A stretch of DNA of 64,000 bases from Hymenobacter sp. 15J16-1T3B (GTDB lineage: Bacteria; Bacteroidota; Bacteroidia; Cytophagales; Hymenobacteraceae): the NCBI RefSeq assembly GCF_020711235.1, contig NZ_JAJFAV010000001.1:434001-498000 (forward strand). The letters are read 5' to 3'. This document shows positions 26,323 to 34,627 of the stretch, one piece after another. The position numbers and the translations under genes were made by a program. Under the pieces are notes generated by a model. The model did no database searches and was not told the DNA's origin. It was given only the letters and a program-made list of their open reading frames with translations. How positions within the stretch are numbered: position 1 is the stretch's first letter; each line of letters opens with the position of its first letter.

Positions 26323-27291
26323 ATGCCTTCCACTCCTGCTCCCGCCCCCGCTGCTGCCGCTGCCCCCTCCTCCCCCACCGTGGCCGGCCCGCCCCCGCAC
26401 CAGCCCACGCCGCTGTCGGCCTGGGTGCTGCTCATTGTGCTGGCCTCCATCTGGGGCACCTCGTTTATTTTGATGAAGAAGGGCTTGGTGGTGTTTTCGG
26501 CCCTGGAGCTGGGCGCCACGCGCGTCACGGTGGCCTCGCTGCTGCTGCTGCCCTTCGCGCTGCGCCACGTGCGCCGGGTGGAGCGCAGCCGCTTTAAGTG
26601 GCTGCTGATCAGCGGGGTGGTCGGCACCCTGATTCCGGCTTTCCTATTCGCCTACGCCGAAACCAAGCTGGCCTCGGGCCTAGCGGGCGTGCTCAACGCG
26701 CTGACGGTGGTGTTCACCTTGCTGGTGGGTGCGGTGTTTTTTGGGCAGCGCATCACGTGGTTGCGGGCCCTGGGCATCGTGGCCGGGCTGGCGGGCACCA
26801 TCGTGCTGATGGGCCTGGGCGGCAGCGGCGGCGACGCCACGCCCAGCGGGCAGGGCAACGCCTGGTACGGGCTCTACATCGTGCTGGCCACGCTCGGCTA
26901 CGGCTTCAGCGTCAACATCATCAAGCACCACTTCCACGGCATTCCGTCCATTGCCGTGACGGGGCTGCTGCTCATGCTCATCGGTGGGCCAGCCGCGCTG
27001 TATTTGCTGCTGGGCACCGACTTTATTTACAAGCTGCAGCACGTGCCCGGTGCCTGGACGGCCTTCGGCTACATTGCCCTGCTGGCCACCATGAGCACGG
27101 CCGTGGCCATGGTGCTCTTCAACAAGCTGATTCAGCAGTCGACGGCTCTCTTCGCCGCGTCCAACACCTACCTGGTGCCCATCATGGCCCTGGCCTGGGG
27201 CCTGCTCGATGGCGAAATCATCAACGGCTGGCACCTGCTCGGCATGGGCATCATTTTGCTGAGCGTGTTCATCATCAACCGGGCGAAGTAG
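26323..27291 (+). CDS. EamA/DMT-family transporter
   Basis: Inner-membrane protein of 322 residues with ten predicted spans in two EamA repeats (about residues 30-165 and 185-320). The first repeat begins WVLLIVLASIWGTSFILMKKG, the signature start of drug/metabolite transporters; the second ends LAWGLLDGEIINGWHLLGMG. The first 30 residues are Pro/Ala-rich. Substrate is unknown; the family includes exporters of amino acids, purines and drugs. The ATG lies seven bases after GACCTTTG, a one-mismatch -7 box. Confidence 0.92.
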   Translation: MPSTPAPAPAAAAAPSSPTVAGPPPHQPTPLSAWVLLIVLASIWGTSFILMKKGLVVFSALELGATRVTVASLLLLPFALRHVRRVERSRFKWLLISGVVGTLIPAFLFAYAETKLASGLAGVLNALTVVFTLLVGAVFFGQRITWLRALGIVAGLAGTIVLMGLGGSGGDATPSGQGNAWYGLYIVLATLGYGFSVNIIKHHFHGIPSIAVTGLLLMLIGGPAALYLLLGTDFIYKLQHVPGAWTAFGYIALLATMSTAVAMVLFNKLIQQSTALFAASNTYLVPIMALAWGLLDGEIINGWHLLGMGIILLSVFIINRAK

Positions 27292-27395
27292 CCCCGGCCT
27301 TGCAACGCGCGGCCCCGGCGGCGGCTCCACCTAGCAAGGTCCAGCGTTGCCGGCCGGTTGGTTTCTATTTGAGTTAGTCCATCAAGCTTTTTCTT

Positions 27396-28172
27396 ATGCC
27401 TCGTTCTACCACCGTTTTTCGGCTGCTGGCGCCGGCCCTCCTACTCAGCGCCACCGCTGCGTCGGCCCAAACCACCTACCGCCTGGGGCTGCGCGCCGGG
27501 CTGAACCGCGCCAACGTCACGCAGCAAGTGCCCGACCAGAACACCTCACTGACGTACAGCGGCACGCAGCAAAAATCGGCGCGATTGGCCGGGCAGTTCG
27601 GCGTGGTGCTGGAGGCCGCGCGCGGGCCGCTGGCCCTGCAAACCGGCCTGCTGTTTTCGCAGAAGGGCACCGTCATCCGCTCCCAGGTCACCTTGACTTC
27701 CTTTGATAGCCCGCAGTACAACCTGTACCGCGACGGGCGCACGGTGGCCCGCTACCACTGGCTGGAACTGCCGCTGAACGTGGTGTATAGCCCGGGCCGC
27801 TCGGGCCTGCAGCTATTTGCGGGGCCCTACGTAGCCGTGGGCGTGGGCGGTAAGGCCGCCACCGTCATTCACAACAGCTCCAACGACCCCACCCAGCAAG
27901 TGGTGCCAACTACCCGCTTTACCGACAAAATCGAGTACGGCCCAAGTGAAGCCGGCAACGGCACGCTTTCCATCCGGGGCTACTACTCGCGGCGCCTCGA
28001 CGCGGGTTTCAACGCCGGCATCGGCTACCGGCGCGGGCCGGTGCAGTTGCAGCTGGGCTACGGCCTGGGCTTGCTGAATCTGTACCAATCGAGCGTGACG
28101 GACCAGCCCAGCATTCAGGGCGGCTACAACCGCGTGGCCCAGCTCACGGGCACGTATTTCCTGGGGCATTAG
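27396..28172 (+). CDS. Outer-membrane beta-barrel protein (PorT-like)
   Basis: Predicted 258-residue outer-membrane protein. The signal peptide MPRSTTVFRLLAPALLLSAT ends ASAQ. The mature part is a series of amphipathic strands: LGLRAGLNRANVT, FGVVLEAARGPLALQTGLLF, WLELPLNVVYSPGR, GLQLFAGPYVAVGVGGK, FNAGIGYRRGPVQLQLGYGLG, and it ends LTGTYFLGH. This fits the eight-stranded PorT-like barrels common in Bacteroidota, whose functions are mostly unknown. Four bases separate its stop codon from that of the convergent LpxR-like gene. Confidence 0.85.
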   Translation: MPRSTTVFRLLAPALLLSATAASAQTTYRLGLRAGLNRANVTQQVPDQNTSLTYSGTQQKSARLAGQFGVVLEAARGPLALQTGLLFSQKGTVIRSQVTLTSFDSPQYNLYRDGRTVARYHWLELPLNVVYSPGRSGLQLFAGPYVAVGVGGKAATVIHNSSNDPTQQVVPTTRFTDKIEYGPSEAGNGTLSIRGYYSRRLDAGFNAGIGYRRGPVQLQLGYGLGLLNLYQSSVTDQPSIQGGYNRVAQLTGTYFLGH

Positions 28173-28176
28173 CGCG

Positions 28177-29148
28177 TCAGAACGCCACCAGCAGCCCCAA
28201 CTGCGCCCAGCGGTGCTGCCGCGCGCCCCGAAACTCCGGCGAAATCTGCACGGCCGACAGCGTCAGTCGCAGGCCGGCGTAGCCCAGGCCCAACGTGCCG
28301 GTGGCGCGTAGCACGCCGCGCTTGAGGGCGCCGGCGGACAGCGTGTAGGGGTTGTCGCGGCGCAGCAAGCCGCCCTGCAGGGTGGCGTCGTAGCCCACGA
28401 GGCGGCCATCGAGCCCGGCTTCGGCGTAGAGCTGCGCCCGCCGCTGCCCGGCGCGGTTGGCGCGTGAGGCCACGCCCAGGTTGCTGAAATACGGCTGCAG
28501 CAGCCCCAGGCGCAGGCGGGCATCGAGGCCGGCGTAGGTGCGCAGGGTGCTCAGGGCCGCCGTGCCCCCACCAATCAGCTCGACGGCGCGGCCCATGGCC
28601 AGCAGCCGCTGCTCCAGGTGCGCGGCGTAGCCCAGCACCAAGTCGTTGCGAATCTGGTAGTCCCAGCCGCGGGGCGTGGGCGCGCCCAGCAGCGCGTGCA
28701 GCTTGGTCTGAAACCCCTTGGCCCCCGCCGCCGGCCCGACCAGACCCAGGCTCAGCGTGGTGGTCAGCCGGCGGTGCCGGGCCGCATCGGTAATGGCGCG
28801 GAAGTAGTCGGCGTAGAGGTAGGCCGCGTACGGCCGGTCGCCGCGGCGAATAAACGCGTCCTGGATGCGCAGCGGGGTGAAGCCGTCGTAGTGCAGGCGC
28901 AGGCCGAAGTGCTGCACGCCGCCGGTAGTCAGGCGCAGCAGCCGGGCACCGGGCAGGCGGCGCAGGCCCGGCAGCACCGCCGTACCCGTCATGCCCTGCG
29001 TGAAGTAGTAGTCGGTTTTGAAGTAGGCGTCGTTGGCGAACGTGTAGGCCGCAAACCGGTCGGAACTGACAGAGTCGGCGACCGGGTGCTGGGCCTGGGC
29101 GGGCCAGCTCAGCAGCACCCAGGCTCCTAGAATAAGCAAGTAGCGCAT
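28177..29148 (-). CDS. Lipid A deacylase LpxR-family protein (DUF2219)
   Basis: Predicted outer-membrane barrel of 323 residues. A signal peptide (MRYLLILGAWVLLSWPAQAQ) is followed by FANDAYFKTDYYFTQGMTGT, which resembles the N-D and Thr/Ser active-site region of LpxR, then GLRLHYDGFTPLRIQDAF and RPYAAYLYADYFR, a hallmark segment. LpxR removes the 3'-acyloxyacyl group of lipid A and so tunes immune recognition and membrane properties; whether this member is active is not known. Convergent with the barrel gene and upstream of nothing obvious. Confidence 0.85.
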   Translation of the reverse strand: MRYLLILGAWVLLSWPAQAQHPVADSVSSDRFAAYTFANDAYFKTDYYFTQGMTGTAVLPGLRRLPGARLLRLTTGGVQHFGLRLHYDGFTPLRIQDAFIRRGDRPYAAYLYADYFRAITDAARHRRLTTTLSLGLVGPAAGAKGFQTKLHALLGAPTPRGWDYQIRNDLVLGYAAHLEQRLLAMGRAVELIGGGTAALSTLRTYAGLDARLRLGLLQPYFSNLGVASRANRAGQRRAQLYAEAGLDGRLVGYDATLQGGLLRRDNPYTLSAGALKRGVLRATGTLGLGYAGLRLTLSAVQISPEFRGARQHRWAQLGLLVAF

Positions 29149-29220
29149 GCCGGCTTCGGATGAGGAGCCTTACATACGGCGCGGCGGCTCCGGCGGCTTG
29201 CCCTGCGGCCGGGTTCTGAC

Positions 29221-29826
29221 TTAGTGCCCCGGCACCGCGGCGTACTGGTACGGCCACTCGTGGTAGCGCGGGGGCAGCTGCAGGCGGGCGGCGTGGCCCA
29301 GCAGATAAGCCTGCAGCCGGCTTAGCTCGGCCGCGTCTAGAATGGGCAGCTCGTGGGTGCCGGGATGCCAGAAGTCGGCTTCCTTGGGCAACTGCCCGCG
29401 CAGGATGCGCCGGGCCTGCAGGGCGGTGCGCTGGTGCAGCAGCTCCACGGTTTTGTAGAGCGAAAAGCGGTGCCCGACGGGCTGCTGCAATACCACGTGC
29501 AGGTGATTGAAGCTCAACACGAAGCAGGGCACGCGCAGGCCTTGCTCTTCCAACAACAGCAGTTCTGCGGCCACGGCTTCGGCAATCCTCTCCTTTTCCA
29601 GGTAGCTCCCGCCAACCTGCGCCGCATCCAGCAGGGCGTCGAAATCGGCGAAGAACCGCTTCTCCGCGCGGCGGTGCGCGGCCTGGGCTTCTTCGGCCGT
29701 AGCTGCGGCGCGGGCCGCTTCCTGGGCCTGCACGCGCTGCTGGTGCAACTCGCGGCCGGCGCGGGCGGGGATGGAGCCGTTCAGGCGCAAGGTGAGCAAC
29801 ATGGTTTCGCCGGGCGGAAGCATCAT
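29221..29826 (-). CDS. REP-associated (Y1/IS200-like) transposase-related protein, probably inactive
   Basis: A 201-residue protein with the layout of a RAYT: a start LLTLRLNGSIP, the HUH-type motif as FNHLHVVLQ (His108 and His110), a helix LHQRTALQARRIL, then FWHPGTHELPILDAAELSRLQAYLL and WPYQYAAV. In active relatives the helix reads like KxYTAREANxLL with the catalytic Tyr; here the matching residue is Arg133. Residues 25-50 are an Ala/Glu/Gln-rich helix insert. The frame is intact and of normal composition, so it may be a domesticated protein rather than a decaying pseudogene. Assignment is by motif order, not by alignment. Several nearby Met codons make the exact start uncertain. Confidence 0.7.
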   Translation of the reverse strand: MMLPPGETMLLTLRLNGSIPARAGRELHQQRVQAQEAARAAATAEEAQAAHRRAEKRFFADFDALLDAAQVGGSYLEKERIAEAVAAELLLLEEQGLRVPCFVLSFNHLHVVLQQPVGHRFSLYKTVELLHQRTALQARRILRGQLPKEADFWHPGTHELPILDAAELSRLQAYLLGHAARLQLPPRYHEWPYQYAAVPGH

Positions 29827-29901
29827 TCTGGTGAGGGGTTCCCGCAGAGGTTTTTGCGGAGGTGGGCGGAGCTGTTCCGGATCAACAGCGGCCTCGTCAG
29901 C

Positions 29902-32900
29902 TTAATTATCGAAAAGAGATGGGAAGGCCAGCGGCAACTGCGGCAGCGCGGCGGCAGTTGCCGGCGAAACAGCAACGGGCTGCTCTTGCGGAAAAGCTAC
30001 GTAGCGGCGGGCGGCCGTCTGTTGGCTCGGTACCGCCGCAGCGGCTACCGGACCAATACCAAGTTCGGCCAAGTGGTGCAGCAGGTCGTGCTCCGAGTCG
30101 GAGCGCCAGCGCACCCAGGCGGAGGCAAAGCAGCGCCAGAAGCGCCAGCCGGCTCGTTCCAGCACCCGCTGCCGCCGCAGGTCGTCGTGCCACCGGTCGG
30201 GGCCGTGGTACTGGTCGCCGTCACACTCCACGGCGAGGCGCTGGTCGTTGTCGCCTTCCACCACCAGGTCGATGCGGTACTGACCGGCTTTTACCTGGGG
30301 CTGCACCCGGTAGCCGCGCTCCGTGAGGAAATCGTACACCTCCCGCTCGAAACCCGATTCGCACAATGCCCGCAGATTTTTTACGCGGTGTTCGTCTTGC
30401 GCGTACGGGCTCCCGAAATGCGCCAGCAGCTTGCGGCGCAGGTGGTCGGCCGGGCTCAGCTCATCGGCCTGCACGCTGCGTACGAGGTACATCCGGTCGC
30501 GGGCCCGCGAGGCGGCCACGTTGAAGCGCCGCTCGTCGTCCTTGTGTCCCAGGGCTTTCGGCTTGCCCGAAACCACCAGCGAGAGAAACATGATGTCGCG
30601 CTCCTTGCCCTGAAACGTGTGGGCATCCCCGCAGGCAATCTGGTGCCGCAGCATGCTTTCCAGCCCGATTTCCCGCTCCAGCTCCGCCCAGATCAGCTGC
30701 GCCTGCTTATCGGCCAGCAGCGAAATCACGCCAATGGAACGACCGGTAAACGCCGGGTCGGCTACCAGGGCTTTGATTTCTTCCACGATGAAGCGCGCCT
30801 CGGCCGGGTTGGTGTCGCCCAGCCGCACGCCGTCCTCCACCAGCACGTCGACGAGCGGCGGATCCAGGCGCTCGGAGGCTTTGGGCAGGCGCAGCGGATT
30901 CAGCCCGTGGTCGTAGAACTCGCGCTTGGAGTACTCGATGATGGGCCCTACGCACCGAAAATGCTCCCGCAGCGGCAGTTGCGAATCGGAGAAAACCACC
31001 TGGAACAACTGGTAGATGGAGTGGCTGGGGGAAAGCTGCGGTCGATACAGTGCGGGCTGGGTGCTCAAAAACCGGTTCATCAGCTCGGTTTCCTTTTCCT
31101 GCGTCAGTCCGCTGAAGCCCGGCCCCACCTGCTTGTCGTCGCCCACGATGAGCACTTTGCGGGCCCGCAGCAGCGCCGGCAGCGCCAGCAGGTTCGACTG
31201 CGACGCCTCGTCGATGATGACCAGATCAAACGCGCCCAGCTCGGCTGGCAAGGACTCCGACACGCGGTAGTGCGGCATGATCCAGCAGGGAATGGCGGCG
31301 TTGGCCACCGTTGCCGCCGCCTGTGCGTCGCGGCGGTAACGGCCGGCACTTTTGCCCGTTCCCTTGCCCACCTTGACGACGGCATTGCGGTACGCTTGCA
31401 GGGCACTGCGCACCTGCGGGGTGGCGTTCTGGGCCAGCTGCAGCCAGGTTTTCTGCTCGATAATGTCCTGATAGGTACGCGCCAGCGTGAGTTCGGCCTG
31501 CTGGCGGTCAAGGGCCAGCTGCCGTAGCTCGGCGCGCGCGTCCAGGGCTTGCAGGTGGGTACTGAGCCGGCGCAACCGCCAGCGTCGACACCAGTCGGCG
31601 GGCAGCAGCTCGTCGGTGGCCCCCGCGGCGGGCTGCTCGCGCAGTTGGGCGGCCCAGCGCGGCGCGCCGGACCGGGCAATGCGCTCGGTGAGTCCGGTAA
31701 CGGCATCCAGCTGCGGCCGCAGCGCGTGCACGCGCCGCAGCTCCTGCGTCAGCGTGGCCCACTGCTGGCGCAGCTCGGTTTCGGTCAGGGTTGCTTGGCC
31801 GAGGCCGCTGGCAAGAAAGTCCCGTAGGGCTTCGCTAATGGGCCCGGAGGTATCGTGCAGGGCATTTTCGTACTGCTCGCGCACGGCCCAGGCAGCTTCC
31901 GCTTGTAAGCGTAGTTGGTGCTGCCGCAGCAGCTCAGCCGCCTGTTCCAGCACGGCAGGCTGCTGCGCCGCGGTTCGGGCCGGTGCCCAGGTGGGCAGCA
32001 GGCGCTGCAGGGCGGCGTTGAGGCACGCTTCGGCTGCGCGGGCGTTGCGCAGCTGCTCGTAGCTTTCGTAGAGCCGAAGGGCTTCTTGAACGCCGGGTAC
32101 CGGCTCGGCAGCGGTCAGCGGCAGCGCCAGCTCCGCGGCCAGCGCGTTCCAGCGGAACGCCAGCTCGTGCAGATGCCGCAACAGTAGCAGGTACTGCTCG
32201 ACGTGCGCCCAGTCGGCCGCCGTGCTAGGCGCGGACGTGAGCACCCGAATTTCCGCCAGCCGCTGCTTCTGCGCGCTTTTGCCAAACCAGCCCGCCGGAC
32301 CGAACGGGCTGCGCCCCTGACTCCGATTGGCAACGGCCGTCAGCAGCTCTTCGTCAAGCTCCGCCCCCGTAGGCACGCGCACCGGGCGCACTAAGAAAGC
32401 CTGGCGCTCGGCCCAGGCGGCGCGTAGCTCTTCGCCCAGAGCTTCCAGTAATTCGTAGAGGGTATCGTTTTGAGCGTTGGCGAGGCAAGCCTGCTGGGCA
32501 GCGGTCCACGGCAGCGCCGCTGCGGTTTGCTGCTGCACCTCGGCCACCTGAGCCAGCACTTCGGCCAGTTGCAGCAGCGGGTCAGCCCCAGCCGATAACG
32601 GCGGCAACTCACCGCTGGCTACTGCCGCCTGCAGGGCCAGAGAGCTGCGAAGCTGCTGATGGGTAAGCAGCAGTTCGCGGGCCTCGGGCAGCTCTGCCAG
32701 CGCCGGCAGCTGCGCCGTACGGTACTGCAGGTCAGGTCCTAGCTCGGCCCGGGCACGCCGCAGGGCGGTTATGTCCGCGTCGTCAAACTGCGGACGGCAG
32801 CTAGACGTCGTATCCACCGCGTCGGGCAGCCACTCGGCCAGGTCCGGCCCAGCCACTACTTCCCGAGCGGCCTCCTGCGCCTCCACCCGTTCACCGTCCA

Positions 32901-34539
32901 GCTCCAGCGGCTGCAGGTTTTGCTCGCCCCAGTACCCGGTGCGCCGGTCGATGTAGGCCAGCTGGCTGTGGCAGGCGTCCAGCTGCGTGGCCAGCAGCTC
33001 GATGCGGCGGCTCGTGGCGGCGGGGTCGAGGCGCTGCACTTCCTCGGCAATACGCTGGACGGCATGTTCAAATTGCTTCATGCCTTCCCGCTCACTGGTC
33101 AGCAGGCTGATGGCTAACGGCCGCACGGCCGGCGGCAGCTTGTCGTGCAGCACGGCCAGGGCCGGGTCTTTCATCGACGTGACGAGCACGCGCCGCCCCA
33201 GGGCCAGGTAGTGGCAGATGACGTTGGCAATGGTGTGCGTCTTGCCCGTACCGGGCGGGCCCTGCACCACCACGCCCGGCGCGTGCTCCAGCAGTTGCAC
33301 GATGCGTACCTGTTCGTCGTTGAACGGCAGCGGGAAGTACAGCTCCTGCGGGGCCGCCCCTTGCTGCGGCTCGCCGACCAACGACACCCCCCGGAACGCG
33401 GGCAATACCCGGTCGGTGTGGTAACTGGCCGGGTCGCGCACCAGCGCGGCCACGGCGGCGGGCAGCTGCAGGGCGGGTTGCTCCACCCGGGTCCGCAAGG
33501 CATCCAGGTCCTGCAGCAAAGTATTGTTGGTGCGGGGCCGGGCGTATAGCACCCAGGTGTCGGTTACTTGCAGCTCGGGGGTGGCCCCCGGCAGCAGCCG
33601 GGCCAAGTTAGGCGCGTCGTCGGGCAGGTAGCGGCCCCGGGCATCGAGTACCGCGGCAGCCAGCCGCAGCACGGCCTCGTAGGTCACTGGCTCGGTAGGC
33701 GACAGGTACGGTTCGGCGGTCAGCAGCGCGCGGCTGCCTTGCTCCAACTGAGCCAGGCCGGCCACCTCGTGCGCCGCATACACATCGGCCTCCAATCGGC
33801 TTGTCAACTGCCGGGGACGCACTTCCAAAGCCATGTCGTCGGGGTTGAGGGCCAACTCGACCAAACGCGTGAGCAGCGGGTAACGCACGGCGGCACCGGG
33901 CAGCTGCCATATAGCTATGCCCACCCCCCACACCAGCTCCAGCGCGGTATCGGTCAGTCCGCCTTCGAGTTGCTGCTTCAGGGCGTAGAGGCGGGAGTAC
34001 CAGCTGATGGTGCGGCGCCGCTGCGTTTCGCTCAGTGCCCAGGGCTGCCAGTGCTGCTTCACGTATTCGTCCAGGGCAGTGGCCAGCAAGGGCGCTTCGG
34101 CCAGCTCCCGCAGCAGGATCGGCGCCACGGGGTCGTATGCGGGGGCGGCGGCCACCGAGCGCGGCAGCAGGCCCAGGCGTACCAGCGTCTGGGCCGGCGC
34201 CTGCGCCCGAAGCGCCGGCGGGCGAGCCGGGTCGTTGGGTAGCTCCGTGAGCGTGGCCAGGCGCAAATCGGCAATGGGGGGCGGGGCTTGCTCTTTTAGG
34301 CGTTCCACGCGCAGCCACAGGTCGGCGTCGTGCTCCGCTGCGGGGGATTCAACGGAAATTTGGCCGGGCAGCCATACGCCCGGCAACCCGGTCAGCTGCG
34401 CCTCCAGCGCGTGGAAGCCGTGACTGGCTACATCGGTAACTAGGGCAGCGCGCAGCCGCACACTTTCTTTGGTATAAGCCAGCAAGGCCAGCAACCGCTC
34501 CTGCTCAACGGATGACACAGACAATTCAGGGGAAGGCAT
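29902..34539 (-). CDS. SF1 DNA/RNA helicase with C-terminal Vsr-like endonuclease domain
   Basis: Predicted 1545-residue protein. The first 400 residues match nothing I know. Walker A (VVQGPPGTGKTHT) is near residue 430, a long helical insert fills about 530-1080, and Walker B is DLVIIDEASQSN near residue 1110, followed by VLIVGDDKQVGP, REHFRC and the C-terminal SF1 motif DAHTFQGKERDIMFLSLVVS with FNVAASRARDRMYLVRS. Residues about 1385-1480 form a Vsr/MTES_1575-type nuclease: FEREVYDFL, YRIDLVVEG, LAVECDGDQYH, and DLRRQRVLERAGWRFWR. The Asp and Glu of the nuclease core are present. This design is typical of stand-alone defence-type helicase-nucleases, though the cellular role is inferred. The ATG directly follows a terminator T tract. 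Confidence 0.9.
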   Translation of the reverse strand: MPSPELSVSSVEQERLLALLAYTKESVRLRAALVTDVASHGFHALEAQLTGLPGVWLPGQISVESPAAEHDADLWLRVERLKEQAPPPIADLRLATLTELPNDPARPPALRAQAPAQTLVRLGLLPRSVAAAPAYDPVAPILLRELAEAPLLATALDEYVKQHWQPWALSETQRRRTISWYSRLYALKQQLEGGLTDTALELVWGVGIAIWQLPGAAVRYPLLTRLVELALNPDDMALEVRPRQLTSRLEADVYAAHEVAGLAQLEQGSRALLTAEPYLSPTEPVTYEAVLRLAAAVLDARGRYLPDDAPNLARLLPGATPELQVTDTWVLYARPRTNNTLLQDLDALRTRVEQPALQLPAAVAALVRDPASYHTDRVLPAFRGVSLVGEPQQGAAPQELYFPLPFNDEQVRIVQLLEHAPGVVVQGPPGTGKTHTIANVICHYLALGRRVLVTSMKDPALAVLHDKLPPAVRPLAISLLTSEREGMKQFEHAVQRIAEEVQRLDPAATSRRIELLATQLDACHSQLAYIDRRTGYWGEQNLQPLELDGERVEAQEAAREVVAGPDLAEWLPDAVDTTSSCRPQFDDADITALRRARAELGPDLQYRTAQLPALAELPEARELLLTHQQLRSSLALQAAVASGELPPLSAGADPLLQLAEVLAQVAEVQQQTAAALPWTAAQQACLANAQNDTLYELLEALGEELRAAWAERQAFLVRPVRVPTGAELDEELLTAVANRSQGRSPFGPAGWFGKSAQKQRLAEIRVLTSAPSTAADWAHVEQYLLLLRHLHELAFRWNALAAELALPLTAAEPVPGVQEALRLYESYEQLRNARAAEACLNAALQRLLPTWAPARTAAQQPAVLEQAAELLRQHQLRLQAEAAWAVREQYENALHDTSGPISEALRDFLASGLGQATLTETELRQQWATLTQELRRVHALRPQLDAVTGLTERIARSGAPRWAAQLREQPAAGATDELLPADWCRRWRLRRLSTHLQALDARAELRQLALDRQQAELTLARTYQDIIEQKTWLQLAQNATPQVRSALQAYRNAVVKVGKGTGKSAGRYRRDAQAAATVANAAIPCWIMPHYRVSESLPAELGAFDLVIIDEASQSNLLALPALLRARKVLIVGDDKQVGPGFSGLTQEKETELMNRFLSTQPALYRPQLSPSHSIYQLFQVVFSDSQLPLREHFRCVGPIIEYSKREFYDHGLNPLRLPKASERLDPPLVDVLVEDGVRLGDTNPAEARFIVEEIKALVADPAFTGRSIGVISLLADKQAQLIWAELEREIGLESMLRHQIACGDAHTFQGKERDIMFLSLVVSGKPKALGHKDDERRFNVAASRARDRMYLVRSVQADELSPADHLRRKLLAHFGSPYAQDEHRVKNLRALCESGFEREVYDFLTERGYRVQPQVKAGQYRIDLVVEGDNDQRLAVECDGDQYHGPDRWHDDLRRQRVLERAGWRFWRCFASAWVRWRSDSEHDLLHHLAELGIGPVAAAAVPSQQTAARRYVAFPQEQPVAVSPATAAALPQLPLAFPSLFDN

Positions 34540-34540
34540 A

Positions 34541-34583
34541 AACAAAACCGGCAGAGCCTTGCACCTGAGCAAAGCCCTGCCGG
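34541..34583 (-). terminator. Rho-independent terminator of the permease gene
   Basis: Outer stem CCGGCAG / CTGCCGG with further pairing inside, followed by TTTTGTTT on the minus strand. The T tract runs directly into the ATG of the helicase-nuclease gene. Confidence 0.8.
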
Positions 34584-34627
34584 AATCAAGTTAGAGCACG
34601 GACAGAGGGAATACAAGCGCTGCGCCC

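Noticed and set aside
29353-31527. 724-residue plus-strand frame opposite the helicase-nuclease gene
   Set aside because: Shadow frame: composition is rich in Gln, His, Arg and Val with no motif, and the minus strand carries all helicase and nuclease motifs.
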